From the NCBI RefSeq assembly GCF_030010625.1, contig NZ_JASCXN010000009.1:1-64000 (forward strand): 64,000 nt of DNA. The letters are read 5' to 3'. Shown here piece by piece: positions 43,259 to 52,900 of the stretch. The number at the start of each line of letters is the position of its first letter. The first letter of the stretch is position 1. The position numbers and the translations under genes were made by a program. The notes under the pieces are model-generated. The model was given only the letters and a program-made list of their open reading frames with translations, ran no database searches and was not told the origin of the DNA. This stretch comes from Streptomyces sp. CC208A. GTDB lineage: Bacteria; Actinomycetota; Actinomycetes; Streptomycetales; Streptomycetaceae.

Positions 43259-43368
43259 CGCGCGGCCACCGCCGCTGACGCTCCGTCACCTGGTGTCGGA
43301 CGGGCCACGACTGCCCTTACAGTCGTCCCGTCCGTCTCCATCCAGCTGTAGAGAGTGGCGAGCACCCG

Positions 43369-44439
43369 GTGGACGTGCAGAAGAAGCTCGACGAGATCGT
43401 CGCGACCGTACAGAACGCCCGCTCGATGCCCATGTCGGCCTCCTGCGTGGTCAACCGCGCCGAACTGCTCGCCCTCCTCGACGAGGTACGGGGCGCCCTC
43501 CCGGACTCCCTCGCCCAGGCCCAGGAGCTCATCGGCGGACGCGAGCAGATGGTCGAGCAGGCCCGCCAGGAGGCCGAGCGGATCATCGAGGCCGCCCACG
43601 CCGAGCGCGGCACGATCGTCTCCGACACCCAGATCGCCCGGCAGTCCCAGGAGGAGGCCGACCGGATCCTCTCCGAGGCCCGCCGCGAGGCCGAGGAGAT
43701 CCGTGCCGAGGCCGACGAGTACGTCGACTCCAAGCTCGCCAACTTCGAGGTCGTCCTCAACAAGACCATCGGCTCCGTCGACCGCGGCCGCGAGAAGCTC
43801 CTCGGCCGCGGCCCGGGCCTGGACGAGCACGGCTACGCGGACGAGGACGCCCCCGAGTACAGCGCCGACCCGCAGACCCTGATCCATCGCGCCGACGAGT
43901 ACGTGGACGCCAAGCTGGGCGCCTTCGAGGCGGTCCTCTCCAAGACCCTGGAGGCCGTCGGCCGCGGCCGGCAGAAGCTGCACGGCCGGATCGCCACCGA
44001 CGCCCTCGGCGAGCACATGGCAGCCCAGGAGGGACTCGGCCAGTCCGTCCACACCAGCGACGCGGACTACCTCGCGGGACTGGCGGAGCTCGCCGACCCC
44101 GAGCCGGTCGCCGCCGCGCCCGCCCCCGCCGCGCAGATCCCGGCCCAGCAGGACCCCTACGGCTACCAGCAGCAGCCCCAGCAGGTGGATCCGTACGGCT
44201 ACCAGCAGCAGGACCCCTACGCGTACCAGCAGCAGCCCCAGCAGGTGGACCCGTACGGCTACCAGCAGCAGGACCCGTACTCCGGTGCAAGCACCGGCTC
44301 CACTGGAGCGGCTTACGCCGAGCCCTATCCTGCGCAGCCCCAGCCCCAGGCCCAGCCCGCCGCGCTCGACGAGACCAGCTTCTTCGACACCAGCATGATC
44401 GACCTGGAGCAGCTGCGCCGGTACGAGCAGGGCCAGTAG
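43369..44439 (+). CDS. DivIVA-like coiled-coil protein with Tyr/Gln repeats
   Basis: A 356-aa protein. Residues 30-190 form long coiled coils (QEAERIIEAAHAERG, EEADRILSEARREAEEIRAEAD), with an internal repeat of the ADEYVD.KL..FE.VL.KT type (about 105-135 and 160-190). The C-terminal region is low-complexity with repeats of DPYGYQQQ and PQQVDPYGYQQQ. The family is annotated as cell-division initiation/DivIVA-like in Streptomyces, but it lacks a clear DivIVA N-terminal membrane-binding loop. The GTG start is at 43369. A polar-growth or scaffold role is inference. Confidence 0.75.
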   Translation: MDVQKKLDEIVATVQNARSMPMSASCVVNRAELLALLDEVRGALPDSLAQAQELIGGREQMVEQARQEAERIIEAAHAERGTIVSDTQIARQSQEEADRILSEARREAEEIRAEADEYVDSKLANFEVVLNKTIGSVDRGREKLLGRGPGLDEHGYADEDAPEYSADPQTLIHRADEYVDAKLGAFEAVLSKTLEAVGRGRQKLHGRIATDALGEHMAAQEGLGQSVHTSDADYLAGLAELADPEPVAAAPAPAAQIPAQQDPYGYQQQPQQVDPYGYQQQDPYAYQQQPQQVDPYGYQQQDPYSGASTGSTGAAYAEPYPAQPQPQAQPAALDETSFFDTSMIDLEQLRRYEQGQ

Positions 44440-44589
44440 CGGACGGGGCGGCCGAGGGGCCGGATTGGGCCCTGGGCGAAGCGTCCAGTATCCTGGCCCT
44501 TCGGTCGCGTGTATGCCCGCGATCCATGCTGCCCGCGAGCGGCAGCCCCGTGAACTTGCGCCACGAACGACCCGAAAGCAGGAAGAGCC

Positions 44590-45228
44590 CTGAGCACGCG
44601 CCTCGACCACCGCAACCCCCTCGTGTTCGACACGCACGAGCTGGGGCGGCGTCCCGGTGCCCTCCAGCGGATCTCCCGCACGGTCGACGCCCCCGCCGAC
44701 CTCGGCGTCGCGGGAGTCATCGGAGTGCCCGAGGGCGACCCGGTGGAGATCGAGCTCCGACTCGAGTCGGTCATGGAAGGGGTGCTTGTCACAGGCACCG
44801 CCCGTGCATCGGCCGCAGGGGAGTGCGTAAGGTGTCTGGAGCCCGTCGAGCTGGAGCTCGACGCGGACTTCCAGGAGATGTTCTCGTACCCCGACTCCGA
44901 CGACCGGGGCCGCGCCAAGGCGGCCCAGGACGGCGAGGACGATGAAGACGAGGACATGACCCCCCTCGAGGACGGCATGTTCGACCTCGAACCCGTGCTG
45001 CGTGACGCAGTGGTGCTCGCGCTGCCCATGCAGCCGGTGTGCCGGGAGGACTGTGCGGGTCTGTGTTCCGAATGCGGAATCAACCTGAACGAGAACCCCG
45101 ACCACCACCACGACGCCACCGACATCCGTTGGGCGGCACTGCAGGAACTCGCCGGTTCGCTGGGAGCCGACGAGAAGGACAACATGAGCGACGCCGCTAC
45201 CGGTGTCGACGAGAAGCAGGAGAAGTAG
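44590..45228 (+). CDS. DUF177 (YceD) protein with probable CTG start
   Basis: A 212-aa DUF177 protein, regularly encoded just before rpmF and linked to 23S rRNA or ribosome assembly in other organisms. Cysteines in [20 protein letters not shown] and [13 protein letters not shown] suggest bound zinc. The usual N-terminus [20 protein letters not shown] begins before the first GTG (44623). The only start-like codon that keeps it is CTG 44590, with AGGAAGAG just upstream; no ATG, GTG or TTG is in frame there. Confidence 0.85.
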   Translation: MSTRLDHRNPLVFDTHELGRRPGALQRISRTVDAPADLGVAGVIGVPEGDPVEIELRLESVMEGVLVTGTARASAAGECVRCLEPVELELDADFQEMFSYPDSDDRGRAKAAQDGEDDEDEDMTPLEDGMFDLEPVLRDAVVLALPMQPVCREDCAGLCSECGINLNENPDHHHDATDIRWAALQELAGSLGADEKDNMSDAATGVDEKQEK

Positions 45229-45230
45229 CC

Positions 45231-45404
45231 GTGGCTGTTCCGAAGCGGAAGATGTCGCGCAGCAACACGCGCCACCGCCGGTCGCAGTGGAAGGCTGCGG
45301 TCCCCACCCTGGTTTCGTGTGAGCGTTGCCAGGAGCCGAAGCAGCAGCACATCGCGTGCCCGAGCTGCGGCACCTACAACAAGCGCCAGGTCCTCTCGGT
45401 CTGA
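45231..45404 (+). CDS. rpmF: Ribosomal protein bL32
   Basis: A 57-aa L32: [20 protein letters not shown] followed by two Cys pairs, CERC and CPSC, which bind zinc. The GTG start is 2 nt after the DUF177 stop, so the pair is coupled. rnc follows 20 nt later. Confidence 0.97.
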   Translation: MAVPKRKMSRSNTRHRRSQWKAAVPTLVSCERCQEPKQQHIACPSCGTYNKRQVLSV

Positions 45405-45424
45405 GCGGGCTGGTGAGAGGCACG

Positions 45425-46204
45425 ATGTCTGACAAGATCAGCAGCGCCTCGTCCCACACGCTTCTGGAAGGGCGGCTCGGGTATCGTCTCGAGTCCGCCC
45501 TTCTGGTGCGTGCGCTGACCCACCGCTCGTACGCGTACGAGAACGGCGGTCTGCCCACCAACGAGCGCCTGGAGTTCCTCGGGGACTCCGTGCTCGGCCT
45601 GGTGGTCACCGACACCCTCTACCGCACCCACCCCGATCTGCCGGAGGGCCAGCTGGCCAAGCTCCGGGCCGCGGTGGTCAACTCGCGTGCGCTGGCGGAC
45701 GTCGGGCGCGGCCTCGACCTGGGCTCCTTCATCCGGCTCGGCCGGGGCGAAGAGGGCACGGGCGGCCGGGACAAGGCATCCATCCTCGCCGACACCCTCG
45801 AAGCGGTGATCGGCGCGGTCTATCTCGACCAGGGTCTCGACGCGGCGTCCGAGCTGGTGCACCGGCTCTTCGACCCGCTGATCGAGAAGTCCTCGAACCT
45901 CGGTGCCGGCCTGGACTGGAAGACCAGCCTCCAGGAGCTCACCGCGGCCGAGGGCCTCGGCGTGCCGGAGTACCTCGTCTCCGAGGAGGGCCCCGACCAC
46001 GAGAAGACCTTCACTGCTGCCGCCCGCGTCGGTGGTGTCTCGTACGGCACCGGCACCGGCCGCAGCAAGAAGGAGGCGGAGCAGCAGGCCGCCGAGTCCG
46101 CGTGGCGCGCGATCCGCGCGGCCGCGGACGAGCGCGCGGCGGCCGAGGCCGACGCGACCGGCGGACAGGACCGGAAGGACGGGGCCGCCCCGGCCACCGC
46201 CTGA
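45425..46204 (+). CDS. rnc: Ribonuclease III (AbsB in S. coelicolor)
   Basis: A 259-aa double-strand RNase. The catalytic signature [16 protein letters not shown] is near residue 43 and a second acidic site [15 protein letters not shown] near 115; a dsRNA-binding domain follows ([11 protein letters not shown]). In S. coelicolor, loss of this gene (absB) abolishes antibiotic production, so this is a likely global regulator of secondary metabolism here. A 30-residue Ala/Asp-rich tail is not conserved. ATG 45425. Confidence 0.96.
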   Translation: MSDKISSASSHTLLEGRLGYRLESALLVRALTHRSYAYENGGLPTNERLEFLGDSVLGLVVTDTLYRTHPDLPEGQLAKLRAAVVNSRALADVGRGLDLGSFIRLGRGEEGTGGRDKASILADTLEAVIGAVYLDQGLDAASELVHRLFDPLIEKSSNLGAGLDWKTSLQELTAAEGLGVPEYLVSEEGPDHEKTFTAAARVGGVSYGTGTGRSKKEAEQQAAESAWRAIRAAADERAAAEADATGGQDRKDGAAPATA

Positions 46205-46248
46205 CCGCGACCTCGCGCGCTTCCACAGCCTCCTTCAGCGGAGTCTTC

Positions 46249-46275
46249 CCGCCCGCCCCCGCCAGGGGCGGGCGG
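46249..46275 (+). terminator. Terminator of the rpmF-rnc operon
   Basis: An 11-bp stem CCGCCCGCCCC/GGGGCGGGCGG with a 5-nt loop, followed by AGCTGTTTT. Confidence 0.75.
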
Positions 46276-46363
46276 AGCTGTTTTCCGGGAACCGGAAGGC
46301 GGGTCCTCCCGGGCGGTAGGCTGCGAGGACCACCACCCCCGTACCCCCTTTCGGAGGAGTCCC

Positions 46364-47233
46364 GTGCCCGAGCTGCCCGAGGTCGAGGTCGTCCGGCGCG
46401 GACTGGAGCGCTGGGTCGCAGGCCGGACCGCGGCCGGCGTCGAGGTGCTCCACCCCCGGGCCGTACGCCGCCACCTCGCGGGCGGCGCGGACTTCGCCGC
46501 CCGGCTGACCGGGCAGCGCTTCGAGCCCGCCCGGCGCCGGGGCAAGTACCTGTGGCTGCCGCTAGCCGACACCGGCACCTCCGTCCTCGGCCACCTCGGG
46601 ATGAGCGGGCAGCTCCTCGTCCAGCCGGAGACCGCCCCGGACGAGAAGCACCTGCGGATCCGGATCCGCTTCGACGATACGGAGGGTACGGAGCTCCGCT
46701 TCGTCGACCAGCGCACCTTCGGCGGCCTCTCGCTGCACGACACGGCCCCCGACAGCGCCGACGGCCTGCCGGACGTCATCGGGCACATCGCCCGCGACCC
46801 GCTGGACCCCGCCTTCGACGACGCCGCCTTCCAGACCGCGCTCCGCCTGCGCCGTACGACGATCAAGCGGGCGCTCCTCGACCAGTCGCTGATCAGCGGC
46901 GTCGGCAACATCTACGCCGACGAGGCGCTGTGGCGCGCGAAGCTGCACTACGACCGGCCCACCGCCACCCTCACCCGGCCGCGCGCGGCCGAACTCCTCG
47001 GCCACGTCCGCGACGTGATGAACGCGGCGCTCGCGGCCGGCGGCACCAGCTTCGACAGCCTCTACGTGAACGTGAACGGCGAGTCCGGCTACTTCGACCG
47101 CTCGCTCGACGCGTACGGGCGGGAGGACGAGCCGTGCCGTCGCTGCGGCACGCCGATGCGCCGCCGCCCCTGGATGAACCGTTCCAGCTACTTCTGCCCG
47201 CGCTGCCAGCGCCCGCCGCGCGTCGGCCCGTGA
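46364..47233 (+). CDS. mutM: Formamidopyrimidine-DNA glycosylase
   Basis: A 289-aa DNA repair glycosylase/lyase that removes 8-oxoguanine. [13 protein letters not shown] starts with the catalytic Pro after the initiator Met. The H2TH region ([19 protein letters not shown]) and the C-terminal zinc finger (CRRCGTPM then YFCPRCQR) are complete. The GTG start has GGAGGAG 5 nt upstream. The stop is 3 nt from the converging HxlR gene. Confidence 0.96.
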   Translation: MPELPEVEVVRRGLERWVAGRTAAGVEVLHPRAVRRHLAGGADFAARLTGQRFEPARRRGKYLWLPLADTGTSVLGHLGMSGQLLVQPETAPDEKHLRIRIRFDDTEGTELRFVDQRTFGGLSLHDTAPDSADGLPDVIGHIARDPLDPAFDDAAFQTALRLRRTTIKRALLDQSLISGVGNIYADEALWRAKLHYDRPTATLTRPRAAELLGHVRDVMNAALAAGGTSFDSLYVNVNGESGYFDRSLDAYGREDEPCRRCGTPMRRRPWMNRSSYFCPRCQRPPRVGP

Positions 47234-47236
47234 CCG

Positions 47237-47620
47237 TCAGCCCGTGACGGCGGCGCGCTCGGAGTCGTACGCCTCGCGGGCCGCGACGACCTCCGGCATC
47301 CGCCCCTCCACCAGCGCGATCAGCCCGACGAGGCGTTCGGCGATCTCCCGCCCGAGCGGGGTGAGCCGGTAGTCCACCCGGGGCGGATTGACCGGCTGCG
47401 CCTCCCGGTGCACGAGCCCGTCCCGCTCCAGCGCGTGCAGCGTCTGCGCCAGCATCTTCTCGCTGACCCCGTCGACCCGCCGCCGCAGCTCGTTGAAGCG
47501 GAAGGAGCCCTCGTACAGCGCCCCGAGGGTGAGGCTGCCCCATCGCCCCGTGACGTGCTCCAGCGTCACCCGCGAGGCACACCCCCGCGCGAACACGTCA
47601 AAGGCGAGATCGTCGGTCAT
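47237..47620 (-). CDS. HxlR-family transcriptional regulator
   Basis: A 127-aa winged-helix regulator. CASRVTLEHVTGRWGSLTLGAL (HxlR start with Cys14), the RRRVDGVSEKMLAQTLHALERDGLV helix-turn-helix and VDYRLTPLGREI are typical. HxlR proteins often respond to aldehydes or quinones through a Cys. The gene it controls is not obvious; the neighbours on both sides are on other transcripts. Confidence 0.87.
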   Translation of the reverse strand: MTDDLAFDVFARGCASRVTLEHVTGRWGSLTLGALYEGSFRFNELRRRVDGVSEKMLAQTLHALERDGLVHREAQPVNPPRVDYRLTPLGREIAERLVGLIALVEGRMPEVVAAREAYDSERAAVTG

Positions 47621-47691
47621 ACCCCCACGGTAACCGCGCCCCTCACTCACCACCAGACCGCGCTTTCGAAAAGTGAGCGCGCTGACGGTCC

Positions 47692-48612
47692 TCAGTAGCC
47701 GAAGTCCTGGGTCCACCACGGGCCGCCGTCGGCGAAGTGGACGCCGACGCCGAGGGTGGTGAAGTCGCAGTTCAGGATGTTGGCGCGGTGGCCGTCGCTG
47801 TTCATCCAGGAGACCATCACGGCGGTCGCGTCGACCTGGCCGCGGGCTATGTTCTCGCCGCCGAGGCCGGTGATACCGGCGGCCTCGGCACGGGCCCACG
47901 GGGTGGCGCCGTCGGGGTCGGTGTGGTCGAAGAAGCCGCGGTTCGCCATATCGGCGCTGAAGGCGCCGGCCAGCTCGGCCAGGCCCCCCGAGGGCTGGAC
48001 CGGGGAGCAGCCGGCCTTGCCGCGCTCGACGTTCACCAGGCGCAGCACCTCGGCCTCGGCCGCGTCCGCACGGTCGGCGGTGGAGCCTGCGGCCTCCGCC
48101 GTCGTCTCCTCGACCGGGGCCTCGCGGGTGGGCGTGGGCTTCGGGGCGGCGGCCCGGGTGGTGGGCGTGGGCTTCGGCTTCGGCGGGGCGGCGGTGGGCG
48201 CGGTCTTCGCCGGTGCGGGGGAGGGCGACGCGGTCTTCGTGGGAGTAGGAGCGGGCGTGGGCTTCGAGGAGGCCGGGGCCGTGGTCCTGCCGGTGTCCGC
48301 CGCGCTCCGGCCCGTGCCCGAGGGGGCCTGGGTGCGGGCGGCCCCGCCCTGCGTGGTCAGCTCCGGGGTCTGCCGGGTCTCCGTGGCGACCGGCCGGCTG
48401 CTGCCCGCGCTGCCCGCGGTGAGGGTCTCGCCGCCGGGGAGGAGCCCCGTGGTGACCGCGACGGCGCCGACGGCGACCGCGGCCGAGGCGCCGAGCAGCC
48501 CGGTACGCACGGGACCGCGCCGCTTGCGGCGGGCACCCCCGTGACCGTGGCCGGTGCCGGTCGCGTAGTCTGCCTCGGCGGGCGCGGCGCCGGTGCGACG
48601 GTGGCGTCCCAT
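47692..48612 (-). CDS. Secreted or anchored CAP-domain protein
   Basis: A 306-aa protein. Near residue 37 there is a single hydrophobic segment (GLLGASAAVAVGAVAVTTGLL), acting as signal peptide or anchor, then about 110 residues of Pro/Thr/Ala/Lys linker, and a C-terminal CAP/SCP domain (LVNVERGKAGCSPVQP, FFDHTDPDGATPWARAEAAG, GGENIARGQ, HRANIL). CAP domains are extracellular and often bind lipid or metal; their bacterial role is unclear. ATG 48612 is preceded by GGGAGG. Confidence 0.87.
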   Translation of the reverse strand: MGRHRRTGAAPAEADYATGTGHGHGGARRKRRGPVRTGLLGASAAVAVGAVAVTTGLLPGGETLTAGSAGSSRPVATETRQTPELTTQGGAARTQAPSGTGRSAADTGRTTAPASSKPTPAPTPTKTASPSPAPAKTAPTAAPPKPKPTPTTRAAAPKPTPTREAPVEETTAEAAGSTADRADAAEAEVLRLVNVERGKAGCSPVQPSGGLAELAGAFSADMANRGFFDHTDPDGATPWARAEAAGITGLGGENIARGQVDATAVMVSWMNSDGHRANILNCDFTTLGVGVHFADGGPWWTQDFGY

Positions 48613-48884
48613 CTGCCTGCCTCCCTGAACTGGCTCTCTGCTGGTGTCTCTGCCTGCTGGTATGCCTGCGGCTGCCTCCGGGGTCCGGGGCCAGGACTTT
48701 GCTGCCTTTGCAGTTCGGCAGCAGCCTTTGCTTTCGGCATGGGTCCGTCCGGAGGGCGTACGCCGCGTACGGACGGCCGAGAAGCGCGCACCCGTGTGGG
48801 TGAAAGCCGCATTCCGTCGGACTGTACGCCATGAGAAGCCGCCGCGACGTGCTGTCCGGGCAATCCGCCCGCTAGCGTGCAGCC

Positions 48885-49166
48885 ATGAGCGACGACGTAC
48901 GGATGACCGCCTGGGTGCGCGGACGGGTGCAGGGAGTGGGCTTCCGCTGGTTCACCAGGGCAAACGCCCTGGAGATCGGGGGCCTCGCCGGCTTCGCCCT
49001 GAACCTCGACGACGGCCGGGTCCAGGTGGTGGCCGAGGGGCCGAGTGAGAATTGCCACCGTCTTCTCGACTGGCTGCGGACCGGCGACACGCCCGGCCGC
49101 GTGGACGGCGTCACCGAGATATGGGGCACCCCCCGCGGCGGCTACGACGGCTTCGCCATCCGCTGA
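48885..49166 (+). CDS. Acylphosphatase
   Basis: A 93-aa acylphosphatase with [16 protein letters not shown] (catalytic Arg) and [17 protein letters not shown] (catalytic Asn). The ATG is preceded by TAGCGT with a 6-nt gap, as in leaderless actinobacterial genes; no ribosome site is visible. Confidence 0.92.
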   Translation: MSDDVRMTAWVRGRVQGVGFRWFTRANALEIGGLAGFALNLDDGRVQVVAEGPSENCHRLLDWLRTGDTPGRVDGVTEIWGTPRGGYDGFAIR

Positions 49167-49566
49167 CCCGCCGCCCCTTCCGCTCCTCCGTCCGGGCGCC
49201 GCGGCGGCGCCGGACGAAGACCCGGTTTCCCCAGGGTGAACAGGAGAAGCACCAGGTGGTTGCCAAGTTTCGACACACGTGCAAGGCTTCCCCGGGTAAG
49301 GATCATCACCACGCCCCGGGTGAACGGGTCGAGAGGCGCCGCCGCCTGCGACGCGGCCGCGAACTCCCCGTCCGCCGCACCGATCGGGGCGTGATCGTGT
49401 TGACCGTCAAACTTTTTGGTGAGACTCTGGAAGCCCCGCGCACCTTAGCTGTGTGGCAGTAGAACACCGGCACGACTCACGTACTGCCGAGCACCGCGGG
49501 TGCGAATCCATCCCTCACGACCCACACCGCAATCGGTCGGTCACTCAGTGTGGAGGACCACTCATC
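49167..49566. other. 400-bp non-coding region before a small coiled-coil gene
   Basis: It includes GTTGACCGTCAA (49399-49410, with TTGACC as a possible -35) and an A/T-richer ACTTTTTGG. No good -10 follows at 17 nt. I find no tRNA, riboswitch or extended hairpin. The small gene directly downstream has a weak ribosome site. Confidence 0.45.
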
Positions 49567-49785
49567 ATGGCAAAGGCGCTTCTCGGTTACGTCGGCGGCT
49601 CCGACCCGCGACTCCTCGCCGAGATGCGACGGCTTCAGCAGCGCGTCCAGGACCTGGAATCCGAGCTGGTACGGATCCAGTCCGAGAACGACGCGCTCGC
49701 CGCTGCCGCCGCTCAGCACCAGGGCGAGACGCTGCTCGACCGCATCGACCTCGACGTACCCCAGGCGGAGCCTGCGCTCACCTGA
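49567..49785 (+). CDS. Small coiled-coil protein upstream of smc
   Basis: A 72-aa protein, ALLGYVGGSDPRLLAEMRRLQ followed by QRVQDLESELVRIQSENDALAA. The middle is a plain heptad coiled coil; the short N-terminus has a hydrophobic GYVGG. A similar small gene stands before smc in other Streptomyces, as I recall, with no known role. ATG 49567 was taken because upstream frame use has no support. A terminator follows. Confidence 0.75.
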   Translation: MAKALLGYVGGSDPRLLAEMRRLQQRVQDLESELVRIQSENDALAAAAAQHQGETLLDRIDLDVPQAEPALT

Positions 49786-49827
49786 CACCCAGCCCCGAGG
49801 GGATCAGGTGGGAACAGCTGAATAGGC

Positions 49828-49849
49828 AAGGGGCGCTCCGGCGTCCCTT
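49828..49849 (+). terminator. Terminator before smc
   Basis: A 9-bp stem AAGGGGCGC/GCGTCCCTT (one G-T pair) with a TCCG loop, then CTTTTCTTG. Confidence 0.75.
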
Positions 49850-49991
49850 CTTTTCTTGACCGCCGGTTGATCCCCGATGATCCCCGGCCCCCCTCTTCCC
49901 TCTCGCCTCCCCGTGTCACACCGCGCCTCACCCGAGGGTCTGCCCTGCGCGATCACGGGTGAAACGCGACACCCCAGGTAGAGTCCCGAAG

Positions 49992-52900
49992 GTGCACCTC
50001 AAGGCCTTGACGCTCCGCGGATTCAAGTCGTTCGCCTCCGCCACCACGCTGAGGTTCGAACCCGGAATCACCTGTGTCGTCGGCCCCAACGGCTCCGGAA
50101 AGTCCAACGTCGTCGACGCCCTGTCCTGGGTCATGGGAGAGCAGGGCGCCAAGTCGCTGCGCGGCGGCAAGATGGAGGACGTCATCTTCGCCGGCACCAC
50201 CGGGCGGCCCCCGCTCGGCCGCGCCGAGGTCTCCCTCACCATCGACAACTCCGACGGCGCCCTGCCGATCGACTACGCCGAGGTCACCCTCACCCGGATC
50301 ATGTTCCGGGGCGGCAGCAGCGAGTACCAGATCAACGGCGACACCTGTCGGCTGCTCGACATCCAGGACCTCCTCTCCGACTCCGGCATCGGCCGCGAGA
50401 TGCACGTCATCGTCGGCCAGGGCCGGCTCGACTCGGTGCTGCACGCCGACCCCATGGGCCGCCGCGCCTTCATCGAGGAGGCCGCCGGCGTCCTCAAGCA
50501 CCGCAAGCGCAAGGAGAAGGCGCTGCGGAAGCTCGACGCGATGCAGGCCAACCTCGCGCGCGTGCAGGACCTCACCGACGAACTGCGCCGCCAGCTCAAG
50601 CCGCTCGGCCGGCAGGCCGCCGTCGCCCGGCGCGCCGTCGTCATCCAGGCCGAGCTGCGCGACGTCCGCCTCCGGCTCCTCGCCGACGACCTCGTACGCC
50701 TCCAGCGTGCCCTGCACGCCGAACTCGCCGACGAGGCCGCGCTCCTCGCCCGCAAGGAGGCCGCCGAGGAGGAGCTGCGTGCCGCCCTCGCCCGCGAGGC
50801 CGCTCTGGAGGCCGAGGTCCGGGCCCTCGCCCCGCGCCTGGAGCGCGCCCAGCAGAGCTGGTACGCCCTCTCCCAGCTCGCCGAACGCGTCCGCGGCACG
50901 ATCTCCCTCGCCGACGCCCGGGTGAAGAGCGCCACCGACGCCCCCGCCGAGGAACGGCGCGGCCGAGACCCCGAGGACCTGGAGCGCGAGGCCGCCCGCG
51001 TCCGCGAGCAGGAGGCCGAACTGGAGGCCGCCCTGGAGGCCGCCGAACGGGCCCTGGAGGACACCGTCGCCCACCGCGCCGACCTCGAACGCGCCCTCGT
51101 CGCCGAGGAACGGCGCCTCAAGGACGCCGCCCGCGCCCTCGCCGACCGCCGCGAGGGCCTCGCCCGGCTGCACGGCCAGGTCAACGCCGCCCGCTCCCGC
51201 GCCGCCTCGGCCCAGGCCGAGATCGACCGGCTCACCGCCGCCCGCGACGAGGCCGTCGAACGGGCCGCCGCCGCACAGGAGGAGTACGAGCGGCTCAGGG
51301 CCGAGGTCGACGGCCTCGACGCCGCCGACACCGAGCACACCGAGCGGTACGAGGAGGCCCGCCGCGCCCTCGCCGAGGCGGAGACCGCCCTGAGCGCGGC
51401 CCGCGAGGCCGCCGCCGACACCGAGAGCCGTCGCGCCGCCACCCGGGCCCGCCACGACACCCTCGTCCTCGGCCTCCGCCGCAAGGACGGCACCGGCGCC
51501 CTGCTCTCCGCCGGCCTCAGCGGCGTCCTCGGCCCCGCCGCCGGGCTCCTCACCATCACCCCCGGGTACGAGGTCCCCGTCGCCGCCGCGCTCGGCGCCG
51601 CCGCCGACGCCGTCGCCGCCGACGGCCCCGACACCGCGGCCGAGGCCCTCCGCCTCCTCCGCAAACAGGACGCCGGCCGGGCGACCCTGATCCTCATGGG
51701 GGAGGAGACAGCCCCCGCACCGGAGGACCTCCCGGGCCCGCCGCTGCCCGCGCACGCCCTGCCCGCCGCCGGACTCGTCACCGGACCCGCCGGACTCCTC
51801 GGAGCCGTACGGCGGCTGCTCGCCCGGATCGTGGTCGTCGAGGGCCTGGACGAGGCCCGTCAGCTGATCCGCACCCACCCCGGACTCACCGCCGTCACCG
51901 CCGAGGGCGACCTGCTCGGCGCGCACCGCGCCCAGGGCGGCTCGGCCGGTGCGCCGAGCCTGCTCGAAGTGCGGGCCCAGGTCGACGAGGCCGCCGCCGA
52001 CCTGGCCGAACTGGGCGCACGGTGCGAGGAACTGGCCCGCACCAAGGAGGAGGCGGCCGAGCGCCGCAGGGCCGCCGCCGCGCGCGTCGAGGAGCTCGAC
52101 GCCCTCCGACGTACCGCGGAGAAGGAGAGGGCCGCCGTCGCCCAGGCCCTCGGCCGGCTCGCCGGCCAGGCCAGGGGAGCGGCCGGCGAGGCCGAGCGCA
52201 CCGCCGCCGCCGTCGCCCGCGCCCAGGAGGTCCTGGAACGGGCCGTCGCCGAGGCCGACGAGCTGGCCGAGCGGCTGCTCGTCGCCGAGGAGACACCGGC
52301 CGAGGAGGAGCCCGACACCTCCGTCCGCGACCGCCTCGCCATCGACGGGGCCAACGCCCGCCAGACCGAGATGGAGGCCCGCCTCCAGGTCCGCACCCAC
52401 GAGGAGCGGGTCAAGGGCCTGGCCGGCCGGGCCGACTCCCTCGACCGGGCCGCCCGCGCGGAACGGGACGCACGCGCGCGTGCCGAACAGCGCCGGGCCC
52501 GGCTCCGCCACGAGGCCCGAGTCGCGAGCGCCGTCGCCGCCGGAGCCCGTACCCTCCTCGCCCACGTCGAGGTCTCCCTCGAACGGGCCGAGCGCGAACG
52601 CGCCGCGGCCGCCGCCGCCCGCGCCGACCGCGAGCAGGGCCTCGCCGCCGCCCGCTCCCGGGGCCGCGAGCTCAAGGCCGAGCTCGACAGGCTCACCGAC
52701 TCCGTCCACCGCGGCGAGGTCCTGGGCGCCGAGAAGCGGCTGCGGATCGAGCAGTTGGAGGCGAAGGCGCTGGAGGAGCACGGCGTCGAGAGCGGCGCGC
52801 TCGTCGCCGAGTACGGCCCCGACCAGCCCGTCCCGCCGTCACCGCCCGCCGACGGCGCCACCGCGTCCGACGGCGGTTCCCCCGAGGAGCCCGGCCCGCG

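Noticed and set aside
48613..48884. Possible c-di-AMP (ydaO-type) riboswitch before the CAP-domain gene
   Set aside because: The region has GACGGACC-like words and small hairpins, but the conserved ydaO core could not be laid out. A covariance-model scan would decide; a significant hit would revive the idea.
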